Part shown: positions 27,803-35,699 of the stretch, one piece after another
Position numbering within the stretch: the first letter of the stretch is position 1
How the letters are laid out: the number at the start of each line of letters is the position of its first letter
Assembly: GCA_035499735.1 (NCBI GenBank)
Contig: DATJYC010000046.1
Location: forward strand, 1-64,000
DNA: 64,000 bases
Source: VBDM01 sp035499735
Lineage (GTDB): Bacteria > Pseudomonadota > Gammaproteobacteria > Burkholderiales > SG8-39
Direction: 5' to 3'
The notes under the pieces: generated by a model
The model's database searches: none
Seen by the model: only the letters and a program-made list of their open reading frames with translations
Told to the model about the DNA's origin: nothing
Position numbers and translations under genes: made by a program

Positions 27803-28222
27803 ATGCAGCTCAAAGGCACCAAGACCCACGGCAATCTCAAGGCGGCGTTCGCTGGTGAATCCCAGGCCAACCGCCGCTACTTGTATTTCGCCGCGAAGGC
27901 TGACGTTGAAGGTCAGAACGACGTCGCCGCGGTGTTCCGGTCGACCGCGGAAGGCGAGACCGGCCATGCACACGGGCATCTCGAGTACCTCGAGCAATGC
28001 GGCGACCCTGCGACCGACCTGCCCTTCGGAAACTCGCGCGCCAACCTGAAGGCAGCGATCGCTGGCGAGACCCATGAATACACCGACATGTATCCCGGGA
28101 TGGCCAAGGCCGCGCGCCAGGAGGGCTTTGCCGAGATCGCGGACTGGTTCGAGACGCTGGCCAAGGCCGAGCGCTCGCACGCCAATCGCTTCCAGAAAGC
28201 CTTGGACAGCCTGGCCGACTAG
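27803..28222 (+). CDS. Rubrerythrin (erythrin-type, no rubredoxin domain)
   Basis: A 139-residue di-iron four-helix protein that reduces hydrogen peroxide. The iron ligands appear as paired Glu/ExxH motifs: AFAGESQANRRYLYFA, EGETGHAHGH, IAGETHEYTDMY and KAERSHANRF. The usual C-terminal rubredoxin domain with its CxxC pairs is absent, so electrons must come from another protein. The downstream GlpC-like Fe-S protein is a candidate partner by position only. A strong AGGAGG ribosome binding site precedes the ATG. This is the first gene of the operon ending with the CNP1-like lipoprotein. Confidence 0.93.
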   Translation: MQLKGTKTHGNLKAAFAGESQANRRYLYFAAKADVEGQNDVAAVFRSTAEGETGHAHGHLEYLEQCGDPATDLPFGNSRANLKAAIAGETHEYTDMYPGMAKAARQEGFAEIADWFETLAKAERSHANRFQKALDSLAD

Positions 28223-28256
28223 AGCCTGCCGCGTTCTCGCCAAGCTGATCGTGCGG

Positions 28257-28276
28257 GCCGGGACTTGCGTCCCGGC
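28257..28276 (+). promoter_or_regulatory. Hairpin between rubrerythrin and Fe-S gene
   Basis: GCCGGGAC-TTGC-GTCCCGGC is a perfect 8-bp GC-rich stem in the 78-base gap. There is no T tract, so it is unlikely to be an intrinsic terminator. It could protect the rubrerythrin message 3' end or reduce downstream expression. Confidence 0.5.
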
Positions 28277-28300
28277 TCATGACCGCCGCGCCACACCGCC

Positions 28301-29641
28301 ATGACCGTTCGCGAAGGGAGCCTCGAAGCTCCGACCCGGCACCCAGTAAAGTGGCGCTCGCCCGATTTCCACGACGAGGCGAAGCTTTTCGCCGAGCTCG
28401 AGCGGACCTTCGACATCTGCCACGGCTGCCGGCGCTGCGTCAACCTGTGCACTGCCTTCCCGACGCTGTTCGACCTGGTCGATTCGAGCAAGACGCTCGA
28501 GGTCGACGGGGTGCCGAAGGAGGAGTACTGGAAGGTGGTGGATCAGTGCTATCTCTGCGACATGTGCTACATGACCAAGTGTCCCTACGTTCCGCCGCAT
28601 CCCTGGAACGTCGATTTCCCCCACCTCATGCTGCGCGCCAAGGCGGTCAAGTTCCGCAGGAAAGAAGTGCGTACACGGGACAAGCTCCTGTCCTCGACCG
28701 ACGCAATCGGAAAGCTCGCTGCGATTCCCGTCGTGGCGCAGGTGGTCAACGCCGTCAATCGCAATCCGGCCGCACGTGCGCTCATGGAAAAGACGATCGG
28801 CGTCCATCACGAACGCCGGCTGCCGCCGTACAGCCCGCACACATTCCGCTCGCGCGCGGCAGCGAGCCGGGCGCGAGAAGAGAAGAACGGCGAGCGCACG
28901 CCGGGCAAGGTCGCGGTCTTCGCAACCTGCTATGTGAACTACAACGAGCCCGGCATCGGAGATGACCTGCTCGCGGTTCTCGACCACAACGAAATTCCCT
29001 ACACGGTCGTCGAGAAGGAAGCATGCTGCGGCATGCCCAAGCTCGAGCTCGGGGATCTCGAGGGGGTGGAGCGCCTCAAGTCAATAAATATCCCGCCGCT
29101 CGCGAAGCTCGCGAGGGAAGGGTATGCCATCCTCACCGCGGTGCCGTCCTGCACGCTGATGTTCAAGAGCGAGTTGCCGCTTCTCTTTCCCGAGGACGAC
29201 GACGTCAAGGCGGTCAGCGAGGCCATGTTCGATCCGTTCGAATACTTCGTGCTGCGGCACAGAGACGGACTGCTGAAGACGGACTTCAAGTCGGGCCTGG
29301 GCAAGGTGTCCTACCACGTCCCTTGCCATACGCGCGTCCAGAACATGGGCCAGAAGACGCGGGAAGCGCTGCAGCTCGTGCCCGGGACGACGCTGAACAC
29401 CGTAGAGCGGTGCTCGGGGCATGACGGCACCTGGGGCGTCAAGTCCGAATACTACGAGAACTCCATGAAGATCGGCCGGCCCGTGTTCCGGTTGATGGCC
29501 GATGGCGAGCCCGACCACATCAGCTCCGATTGTCCGATCGCCGGGCGCCACATCGAGCAAGGCATGGGCGAAACCAAGGCCCGGAGAGCCCACCCGCTCT
29601 CGCTGCTCCGCAAGGCTTACGCGTCGACCTCGACCGAATGA
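28301..29641 (+). CDS. GlpC-like heterodisulfide-reductase-related Fe-S protein
   Basis: A 446-residue redox protein. The N-terminal part has two ferredoxin-like clusters: CHGCRRCVNLCTAFP and CYLCDMCYMTKCPYVPPHP. The C-terminal part has two CCG-type domains (VVEKEACCGMPKLE, and YHVPCHTRVQNMG with CSGHDGTWG), the pattern of GlpC and heterodisulfide reductase subunits that pass electrons between clusters and quinone or thiol partners. The catalytic dehydrogenase partner (GlpA-like) is missing. It sits between rubrerythrin and DUF3501, a trio I have seen together in other proteobacteria; electron delivery to rubrerythrin is therefore a fair guess. The next gene overlaps by 4 bases. Confidence 0.9.
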   Translation: MTVREGSLEAPTRHPVKWRSPDFHDEAKLFAELERTFDICHGCRRCVNLCTAFPTLFDLVDSSKTLEVDGVPKEEYWKVVDQCYLCDMCYMTKCPYVPPHPWNVDFPHLMLRAKAVKFRRKEVRTRDKLLSSTDAIGKLAAIPVVAQVVNAVNRNPAARALMEKTIGVHHERRLPPYSPHTFRSRAAASRAREEKNGERTPGKVAVFATCYVNYNEPGIGDDLLAVLDHNEIPYTVVEKEACCGMPKLELGDLEGVERLKSINIPPLAKLAREGYAILTAVPSCTLMFKSELPLLFPEDDDVKAVSEAMFDPFEYFVLRHRDGLLKTDFKSGLGKVSYHVPCHTRVQNMGQKTREALQLVPGTTLNTVERCSGHDGTWGVKSEYYENSMKIGRPVFRLMADGEPDHISSDCPIAGRHIEQGMGETKARRAHPLSLLRKAYASTSTE

Positions 29642-30228
29642 CCGGCATGCCCCGAATCGACCGCGCAAGCCTGATGTCCCTCGAAGCCTACGCGCGCGAG
29701 CGCCCGCAGTTCCGCGCGAAGGTCATGGCGCACAAGAAGGACCGCACCGTCCACCTGGGCGAGCACGTCACGCTCCTGTTCGAGGACGAGCTGACCGTCC
29801 GCTACCAGGTGCAGGAGATGCTTAGGGTCGAGCGCATATTCGAAGAGGAGGGGATCCGCGGGGAGCTCGACGCCTACAACCCCCTGGTGCCCGACGGCCG
29901 CAATCTCAAGGCCACGCTCATGGCCGAGTTTCCCGACCCCGACGAGCGGCGCAGGAAGCTCGAGGAGCTGATCGGCATCGAGGATAGAACCTGGATCCAG
30001 GTCGCGGGCCACGGCCGGGTCTGGGCGATAGCCGACGAGGACCTCGATCGGGAGAACGAAGACAAGACGTCGTCGGTCCACTTTCTCCGTTTCGAGCTTT
30101 CCGAGAGCATGGCGCAGGCGCTGAAGGGGGGCGCGGCGCTTGTGATCGGAATCGACCACCCGCGCTACGCCGCATGCGTCGAGACGAGCCCGGGCGTGCG
30201 GAGCTCCCTCGCCAGGGACCTGGCTTGA
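29638..30228 (+). CDS. DUF3501 family protein
   Basis: A 196-residue soluble protein of unknown function. Recognisable parts are the N-terminal SLMSLEAYARERPQFRAKVM, the HVTLLFEDELTVRYQVQEML block and the central YNPLVPDGRNLKATLMAEFP. The ATG overlaps the stop of the Fe-S gene (ATGA), and its own TGA overlaps the TTG proposed for the next gene. The tight coupling to rubrerythrin and the GlpC-like protein implies a shared redox role. I see no cofactor motif or membrane segment. Confidence 0.88.
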   Translation: MTGMPRIDRASLMSLEAYARERPQFRAKVMAHKKDRTVHLGEHVTLLFEDELTVRYQVQEMLRVERIFEEEGIRGELDAYNPLVPDGRNLKATLMAEFPDPDERRRKLEELIGIEDRTWIQVAGHGRVWAIADEDLDRENEDKTSSVHFLRFELSESMAQALKGGAALVIGIDHPRYAACVETSPGVRSSLARDLA

Positions 30229-30734
30229 GGTGCTTGCGCGGCCCATACGCCGCGTTGCTTGCGGTCCTGGTGGGATGTGCAAATCCCAAGCCTGTTTCCG
30301 ACGAATTCGAGGTCAGGCCCTGGGAGTCGCAGAAGGCGTTGCTGCCTGGCCTGCCCAAGCAGGAAAATCTCATTCGGTTCTTCGCGGGCGCCAACCGGTC
30401 CTTTGCATACTTCGTCGACCGCGCTTCGATCAGCGTTCCGCAACGCGGGGTCGTGCGCTATACGCTGGTCGCGCGCAGTGGCTCCGGGGCAGCCAACGTC
30501 AGCTACGAGGTCATCCGTTGCGATACGTACGAGCGCAAGACGTACGCTTTCGGCAGGGAGGACAACACCTGGTCGCAGGCCCGCAATTCGCAATGGCTGC
30601 CGATCGGGCGCGGTCAGGACACGCCGCAGCAGGCCCTGGCGAACGATTTCTTCTGCCCGGCGCCACCGTTCACGACGGCCGAGGACGTCGTACAGGCGCT
30701 CGCCCGCACGGCCTTACCCGGATTTCTGCCCTAG
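30225..30734 (+). CDS. CNP1-like lipoprotein
   Basis: About 169 residues. The N-terminus is a lipoprotein signal ending in LLAVLVGC, so the mature protein should be lipid-anchored at Cys 18. The mature part matches the CNP1-like family (FEVRPWESQKALLPGLP, FFAGANRSFAYFVDRASISV, CDTYERKTYAFG). Function is unknown. TTG 30225 is proposed because it overlaps the DUF3501 stop as TTGA, has AGGGAC upstream and starts just before the signal peptide; TTG 30234 is an alternative. It is convergent with proB, overlapping by 4 bases. Confidence 0.8.
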   Translation: MRCLRGPYAALLAVLVGCANPKPVSDEFEVRPWESQKALLPGLPKQENLIRFFAGANRSFAYFVDRASISVPQRGVVRYTLVARSGSGAANVSYEVIRCDTYERKTYAFGREDNTWSQARNSQWLPIGRGQDTPQQALANDFFCPAPPFTTAEDVVQALARTALPGFLP

Positions 30735-31837
30735 AGCACGACAAGGTTGTCGCGGTGGATCAGCTCCGGCTCGTCGACGTAGCCCAGGATCGCCTCGATC
30801 TCGCCTGACGGCCGCCCTGCGATGCGGCGCGACTCCTGCGCATTGTAGTTCACCAATCCACGGGCGATTTCTACGCTGTCGGGCGACACGCAAGCGACCA
30901 CCGCCCCCCGCTCGAATTCTCCCTCGACGGTCTTGACGCCCACCGGGAGCAGGCTCTTGCCGCCCGAGCGCAGGGCCCTTGCGGCTCCGGCGTCCAGCTT
31001 GAGGGTTCCGGCGACCTGCAAATGATCGGCGAGCCACTGCTTGCGCGCGGCGAGCGGGGTTGTCTTGGGCGAGAGCAGGGTACCGATGCCTTCTCCAACG
31101 GCGAGCCTCAGCAGGACGTCGGGCTCGTTGCCAGACGCGATCACCGTCTGCGCGCCCGAGCGCGCTGCGCGTTTCGCGGCGAGGACCTTCGCGAGCATGC
31201 CACCTTTGGCGATCCCCGAGCCCGTGCCGCCGGCGAGCGCTTCCAGCCGCGGCTCGCCCGCCTGTGCGTTCCTGATCAACGGGGCCTCCGGGTTGCGCCG
31301 CGGATCCTCGGTGTGCAGCCCCTGCTGGTCGGTCAGAATGACCAGGACGTCCGCTTCGACGAGATTCGTCACCAGTGCCGCCAGAGTGTCGTTGTCGCCG
31401 AACCGGATCTCGTCTGTGACCACGGTGTCGTTCTCGTTGATCACGGGGATGATCCCCAGGCCGAGAAGGGTGAGCAGGGTGGAGCGCGCGTTGAGGTAGC
31501 GCTGTCTGTCGGCGAGATCGGCGTGCGTAAGGAGAACCTGCGCGGTGCGCAGGCCGTGCTCGCGGAAGCAGGACTCGTACACCTGCACCAGTCCCATCTG
31601 GCCGACCGCTGCGGCCGCCTGAAGCTCGTGCATCGAGCTTGGCCGACGCGCCCAGCCGAGGCGCTGCATGCCCTCGGCGATCGCGCCGCTAGACACGAGC
31701 ACGATCTCGTTGCCGGATTGGCGCAGCTTCGCAACCTGACCGGCCCAGCGCGCGATTGCGGCTGCGTCGAGTCCCGCGCCGTGATTGGTCACGAGCGTGC
31801 TTCCGACCTTGACGACGAAACGCCTCGCTTCGCTCAT
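30731..31837 (-). CDS. proB: Glutamate 5-kinase
   Basis: First enzyme of proline synthesis, phosphorylating glutamate; 368 residues. The amino acid kinase domain starts MSEARRFVVKVGSTLVTNHG and includes VLVSSGAIAEGMQRLG and the INENDTV block. A C-terminal PUA domain follows (KSLLPVGVKTVEGEFERGAV). ATG 31837 overlaps the obgE stop by 4 bases. The open frame continues upstream into obgE only as a shadow. The downstream convergent CNP1-like gene shares 4 bases. Confidence 0.96.
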   Translation of the reverse strand: MSEARRFVVKVGSTLVTNHGAGLDAAAIARWAGQVAKLRQSGNEIVLVSSGAIAEGMQRLGWARRPSSMHELQAAAAVGQMGLVQVYESCFREHGLRTAQVLLTHADLADRQRYLNARSTLLTLLGLGIIPVINENDTVVTDEIRFGDNDTLAALVTNLVEADVLVILTDQQGLHTEDPRRNPEAPLIRNAQAGEPRLEALAGGTGSGIAKGGMLAKVLAAKRAARSGAQTVIASGNEPDVLLRLAVGEGIGTLLSPKTTPLAARKQWLADHLQVAGTLKLDAGAARALRSGGKSLLPVGVKTVEGEFERGAVVACVSPDSVEIARGLVNYNAQESRRIAGRPSGEIEAILGYVDEPELIHRDNLVVL

Positions 31838-32853
31838 GCGCTCTTGCCGTTCTCCAGGAACCTCGTCACGGAATGGGAAAGCTCCTTGCAGCCCTCGCCG
31901 GTCAGAGCGGAGATGCAGTAGCTCGGGCCGTGCCAGCGCAGGCGCCGCAGCAAGTCCTTGGTCGCCCGCTCGCGCTCCTCGACGGGCAGCATATCCATTT
32001 TGTTGAGCACCAGCCAGCGAGGCTTCCTGTGGAGCGCGGGGTCGAATTTCTTCAGCTCTGAGGCGATGGCCCGGGCGTCGCGCGCCGGATCGGTGCCGGG
32101 CTCCACGGGCGCCACGTCGACGATGTGCAGGAGCAGGCGGGTGCGGGCGAGGTGCCTGAGAAACTGATGCCCCAGCCCCGCGCCCTCGGCCGCGCCCTCG
32201 ATCAGGCCGGGAATGTCGGCGATCACGAAACTGCGGTCGACGCCGACGCGGACGACGCCCAGGTGCGGATGCAGCGTCGTGAAAGGGTAGTCGGCCACCT
32301 TGGGACGGGCGGAGGAGACGGCCCTGATGAAAGTGGACTTCCCGGCGTTGGGCAGCCCAAGCAGCCCGACATCGGCGAGCACCTTCAGCTCGAGATTGAG
32401 GACGCGATGCTCTCCCGCTTCTCCCGGAGTGGCCTTGCGGGGAGCGCGGTTGGTGCTCGACTTGAAATTGACGTTTCCGAGACCGCCCCTGCCGCCGTGA
32501 GCGAGGACGGCGGTCTGCTCGTGCTCGGAGAGATCGGCCAGGGTTTCGCCCGTGCGGGTGTCGCTGATGATCGTGCCGGCGGGCACGCGCAGCAGCACGT
32601 CGTCGGCGCTCCGGCCGTTGCACTGGCGGCCGCCTCCCCTTTCGCCGTCGCGCGCGCGGTGGATTCGCGCGAAGCGGTACTCGACCAGCGTGTTGATGTT
32701 GCGATCGGCCATTGCGATGACGCTTCCGCCGCGGCCGCCGTCCCCACCATCGGGTCCACCGCGGGGCACGTACTTCTCGCGCCTGAAGCTGACCGCGCCG
32801 TCGCCGCCCTTGCCGGCATGGACTTCGATGCGCGCCTCGTCGATGAATTTCAT
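31834..32853 (-). CDS. obgE: Obg-family GTPase
   Basis: A 339-residue ribosome-associated GTPase for 50S assembly and growth control. The glycine-rich Obg fold forms the N-terminus (MKFIDEARIEVHAGKGGDGA), and the G domain has GLPNAGKSTFI, DIPGLIEGAA and LNKMD motifs. It lies after a terminator that follows rpmA and shares 4 bases with proB. The rplU-rpmA-obgE-proB order is common in betaproteobacteria. Confidence 0.97.
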   Translation of the reverse strand: MKFIDEARIEVHAGKGGDGAVSFRREKYVPRGGPDGGDGGRGGSVIAMADRNINTLVEYRFARIHRARDGERGGGRQCNGRSADDVLLRVPAGTIISDTRTGETLADLSEHEQTAVLAHGGRGGLGNVNFKSSTNRAPRKATPGEAGEHRVLNLELKVLADVGLLGLPNAGKSTFIRAVSSARPKVADYPFTTLHPHLGVVRVGVDRSFVIADIPGLIEGAAEGAGLGHQFLRHLARTRLLLHIVDVAPVEPGTDPARDARAIASELKKFDPALHRKPRWLVLNKMDMLPVEERERATKDLLRRLRWHGPSYCISALTGEGCKELSHSVTRFLENGKSA

Positions 32854-32864
32854 GCGGAAACAAA

Positions 32865-32891
32865 AAAGCCCTACCGCGTGGATAGGGCTTT
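32865..32891 (-). terminator. Intrinsic terminator between rpmA and obgE
   Basis: On the minus strand, AGCCCTA/TAGGGCT with A/T extension forms a 9-bp stem with a 9-base loop, followed by T6. It should terminate or attenuate rplU-rpmA transcription before obgE. Confidence 0.85.
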
Positions 32892-32914
32892 CGCTGAGAG
32901 AGTAGTTGGTACGC

Positions 32915-33172
32915 TTAAGCCGGCACCACGCTGACGGTTTGCCTGCGGGCCGGGCCCTTGAAGCCGAACTGGATCTTGCCGCTCACCTTCGCGTAGAGCG
33001 TATGGTCCTTGCCGATGCCGACGTTGTCGCCGGGGTGAACGCGGGTGCCGCGCTGGCGGACGATGATGCTTCCGGCGGCAACCAGCTGTCCTCCGTAGCG
33101 CTTGACGCCCAGCCGCTTGGACTGCGAATCGCGTCCGTTGCGGGAGCTACCGCCTGCTTTCTTGTGTGCCAT
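32915..33172 (-). CDS. rpmA: Ribosomal protein bL27
   Basis: An 85-residue 50S protein near the peptidyl transferase centre. It starts MAHKKAGGSSRNGRDSQSKR and contains LGVKRYGGQ and NVGIGKDHTLYA, all diagnostic. It starts 10 bases after rplU and is followed by the terminator at 32865-32891. Confidence 0.98.
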   Translation of the reverse strand: MAHKKAGGSSRNGRDSQSKRLGVKRYGGQLVAAGSIIVRQRGTRVHPGDNVGIGKDHTLYAKVSGKIQFGFKGPARRQTVSVVPA

Positions 33173-33182
33173 GGCTGCCTTC

Positions 33183-33497
33183 CTATGCCTGAGCGATTCC
33201 GGTTACTTCGATCTCGGTGTATTCCTGGCGGTGCCCGCGGAGACGCTTCGAGTTCTTGCGCCGCCGCATCTTGAAGGTCATTACTTTGTCGGCCAGACCG
33301 TGCGCCAGCACCTTGGCCTTCACGGACGCGCCTTTGACGACCGGCGTGCCGACCTTGAGCGCCTCGCCCTCGCCGACGAGGAGCACCTCGCCGAGCACGA
33401 GCTCGCTGCCAACGTCGGCCGCGAGCTTCTCGATCCTGAGTTTCTCACCCTTGGCGACGCGGTACTGCTTGCCCCCGGTTCTTACGACCGCGTACAT
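33183..33497 (-). CDS. rplU: Ribosomal protein bL21
   Basis: A 104-residue 50S protein starting MYAVVRTGGKQYRVAKGEKL, with the C-terminal KMRRRKNSKRLRGHRQ signature. It is the first gene of the rplU-rpmA unit and has an excellent promoter at 33535-33564 on the minus strand. Confidence 0.98.
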   Translation of the reverse strand: MYAVVRTGGKQYRVAKGEKLRIEKLAADVGSELVLGEVLLVGEGEALKVGTPVVKGASVKAKVLAHGLADKVMTFKMRRRKNSKRLRGHRQEYTEIEVTGIAQA

Positions 33498-33534
33498 GCT
33501 GGTCTCCGATGAACCCGTTCTGGAAAAACGCGAG

Positions 33535-33564
33535 ATTATACATGCGTTTAGCAGGTATGGTCAA
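33535..33564 (-). promoter_or_regulatory. Promoter of rplU-rpmA
   Basis: On the minus strand, TTGACC (33559-33564) and a perfect TATAAT (33535-33540) are spaced by 18 bases, ending 37 bases before the rplU ATG. This is among the strongest promoters in the window. Confidence 0.8.
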
Positions 33565-33612
33565 AGGATTTGTGCTATCCTCTTCGGCCCGCCAGCCATC
33601 CGCTTTGCCCAT

Positions 33613-34581
33613 TTGCAGCCCGAACTCCTCCGCAATCTCATAGCTGCCGACATGCAGGCGGTGGACGCCATGATCCGGCGCCGCTTGGAGTCGGACGTCG
33701 CGCTCATCCGCCAGATTGCCGAATACATCATAGCCGGGGGCGGCAAGCGCCTGCGCCCTGCCCTGGTGTTTCTCGCCGCCGGAGCGACCGGCTATCGGGG
33801 GGAGCAGCATGTGGAGCTCGCCGCAGTGGTCGAGTTCATCCACACCGCAACTCTGCTCCACGACGACGTGGTCGACGAGTCGGAGCTGCGCCGGGGGCGC
33901 AAGACCGCCAATGCCGAGTTCGGCAATGCCGCCAGTGTGCTGGTCGGCGACTTCCTCTACTCTCGCGCCTTCCAGATCATGGTCGGCGTGCGCAACATGC
34001 GGGTCATGGAGGTCCTGGCCGACGCCACGAACGCCATCGCCGAGGGCGAGGTGCTGCAGCTCCTCAACGCCCACAACAGCGACATCGGCGAGGCGGCCTA
34101 CCTCGAGGTGATCCGGCGCAAGACCGCCAAGCTCTTCGAGGCGGCCGCGCAACTGGGCGCCATACTGGGCGGTGCGAGCCCGTCGGTGGAAGCCGGCCTC
34201 GCACGCTACGGCATGCACCTGGGGACCGCCTTCCAGCTGATCGACGACGTGCTCGACTACTCGGGCGACGCCGGGCACACCGGGAAGAATCTCGGCGACG
34301 ACCTGAAGGAGGGCAAGCCGACCCTTCCGCTTATCCATGTGATGCAGCGTGGCTCGCCCGGTCAGGCCGCCCTGGTGCGCTCGGCGATCGAGCGTGGCGG
34401 CGGGGAGGAGTTCGGGGCGGTCCTGGACGCGATCCACGTTACGGGCGCGCTCGACTACGTCAGAACCAGGGCCAAGGGCGAGGCGAGGATCGCGAGCGAG
34501 GCCATCGCCTCGCTGCCGAATTCTAGCTACCGGGATTCTTTGCTAGAATTGGCGACCTTCGCGGTCGAGCGCGACTACTGA
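33613..34581 (+). CDS. ispB: Octaprenyl diphosphate synthase
   Basis: Long-chain trans-prenyl synthase that makes the ubiquinone side chain; about 322 residues. The first aspartate-rich motif is LLHDDVVDES and the second LIDDVLDYSGD, with GGGKRLRPAL and GEVLQLLNAHN between and around. The start is uncertain: TTG 33613 gives a length close to the known IspB and includes the usual helix before ADMQAVDAMI. ATG 33652 is the nearest ATG but would trim that helix. It is divergent from rplU, an arrangement shared with other proteobacteria. Confidence 0.93.
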   Translation: MQPELLRNLIAADMQAVDAMIRRRLESDVALIRQIAEYIIAGGGKRLRPALVFLAAGATGYRGEQHVELAAVVEFIHTATLLHDDVVDESELRRGRKTANAEFGNAASVLVGDFLYSRAFQIMVGVRNMRVMEVLADATNAIAEGEVLQLLNAHNSDIGEAAYLEVIRRKTAKLFEAAAQLGAILGGASPSVEAGLARYGMHLGTAFQLIDDVLDYSGDAGHTGKNLGDDLKEGKPTLPLIHVMQRGSPGQAALVRSAIERGGGEEFGAVLDAIHVTGALDYVRTRAKGEARIASEAIASLPNSSYRDSLLELATFAVERDY

Positions 34582-34623
34582 AATTCCCGAGGCGCCTCGT
34601 CCTCCGCGGTTTCCAGTCCGGTT

Positions 34624-34700
34624 CGGGGTGTAGCTCAGCCTGGTAGAGTACTGCGTTCGGGACGCAGGAGTCGCTGGTTCGAATCCAGTCACCCCGACCA
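34624..34700 (+). tRNA. tRNA-Pro (anticodon CGG)
   Basis: A complete 77-base cloverleaf. CGGGGTG at 34624-34630 pairs with CACCCCG at 34690-34696; the D-arm contains TAGCTCAG and GGTAGAGTA; the anticodon stem CTGCG/CGCAG encloses TTCGGGA with anticodon CGG; the T-arm has GGTTCGAATCC. The ACCA end is encoded. It reads CCG codons, frequent in this GC-rich DNA. It is 3 bases from the convergent solute-binding protein gene. Confidence 0.97.
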
Positions 34701-34703
34701 CTC

Positions 34704-35432
34704 TCAGAAGGCGTATCGCTCGGAGATCTTCCTGAGGGCGCCGTCTTTCCTTGCTCCTTCGAATGCGCGATTCAGCGCTCGCACTGCTTCAGTCGAAGTA
34801 TTGCGCCCGCACGCGAGATAGAGAGGTACCCGGCGAAGGCTGAGGACCAGCTTGAGGTCCTTGACGTTGGCGCGTGCCGCGGTGCGGCGGGCGCCGTAGG
34901 CGCTCGTCGCCCACAGATCGAGGCGATTTGGATCGTCCCGGTTCAGCATCAGCCGCGGCGGAACGAGGCTGTCTTCGCTGACTTCGCGCAGGTCGGTAAC
35001 GCCCTTGCTCATGAGGAACTCGATCTTGGCGTCCTTGGCGACCACGCCGACGCGGTACTTGCGCGCGTCTTCCACTTTCTTGACGCCGGTGAAGTCGCTC
35101 CTGCCGATGAGCACCCATTGATTCGTGGCGATCGGGCCGATCCAGGAGAAAATCTGCTCGCGATTGTCGAGTCGTGCGGTTGAGTAGATGCAGGTTTCCT
35201 TGTCGCGCTGCGCAGCGACATAGGCCTGCTCCCAGGGCATCGACTTGATGTCCAGGGGAATGGAAGCGCGCTTGCCGAGCTCGGTGACAATCTCGGTCGA
35301 CAAGCCGACGACCTTCCCCTGCTCGGTGTAGTTGAAAGGCGGGTTCTCCTCCGTCACGAGCGTAAGGGCGCGCGCCGCGGTCGCAGCGAGGAGCAGGGAG
35401 AACAGGGCGATCGTCGCAAGGCGTCGAGTCAT
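34704..35432 (-). CDS. Orphan periplasmic solute-binding protein (SBP_bac_3 type)
   Basis: A 242-residue exported protein. Residues 1-22 form a signal peptide ending around AARA. The mature protein resembles family 3 amino-acid-type binding proteins: LVTEENPPFNYTEQGKVVGL at the start and SMPWEQAYVAAQRDKETCIY next. No ABC permease or ATPase gene is nearby, so it may be a transporter subunit recruited elsewhere, or a periplasmic ligand sensor. Ligand unknown. It is divergent from the PP0621 gene, with a 41-base gap. Confidence 0.85.
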   Translation of the reverse strand: MTRRLATIALFSLLLAATAARALTLVTEENPPFNYTEQGKVVGLSTEIVTELGKRASIPLDIKSMPWEQAYVAAQRDKETCIYSTARLDNREQIFSWIGPIATNQWVLIGRSDFTGVKKVEDARKYRVGVVAKDAKIEFLMSKGVTDLREVSEDSLVPPRLMLNRDDPNRLDLWATSAYGARRTAARANVKDLKLVLSLRRVPLYLACGRNTSTEAVRALNRAFEGARKDGALRKISERYAF

Positions 35433-35473
35433 GGCGGCTCCCGGTGGTCGAGGCGCAAGTATAATACCGCGAC

Positions 35474-35692
35474 GTGACCAAGCTCCTCCTTCTCGTCATC
35501 GCCGCGGCCGTCGTCTATTTCCTCGTGAGCGGCTACGCGCGAAAGCGCAGCAGGTCCGCCTCCGCCGCGCCGTTGGCCGAATCGATGGTTCCTTGCGCGT
35601 ACTGCGGGGTCAACGTTCCCCGCAGCGAGGCGCTCGAGTCCGCCGGACGCTTTTTCTGCAGCGAAGAGCACCGCCGGGCGGCGTCCGCCTAA
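35474..35692 (+). CDS. PP0621-family small membrane protein
   Basis: A 72-residue protein with one N-terminal membrane helix (MTKLLLLVIAAAVVYFLVSG) and a C-terminal putative zinc-binding finger: CAYCGVNVPRSEAL followed by FFCSEEHRR. The cysteine spacing resembles small treble-clef domains. Function unknown. It starts with GTG; TATAAT at 35460-35465 is only 8 bases before it, pointing to a leaderless message. It lies 7 bases before pilS, and the two are probably co-transcribed. Confidence 0.85.
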   Translation: MTKLLLLVIAAAVVYFLVSGYARKRSRSASAAPLAESMVPCAYCGVNVPRSEALESAGRFFCSEEHRRAASA

Positions 35693-35699
35693 GAAAACC

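Noticed and set aside
30731..32863. A single 710-codon open frame over proB and obgE that could look like a fusion protein
   Set aside because: The upstream half is the out-of-frame reading of obgE, rich in Arg/Pro/Gly with no domain. proB starts normally at 31837 overlapping the obgE stop.
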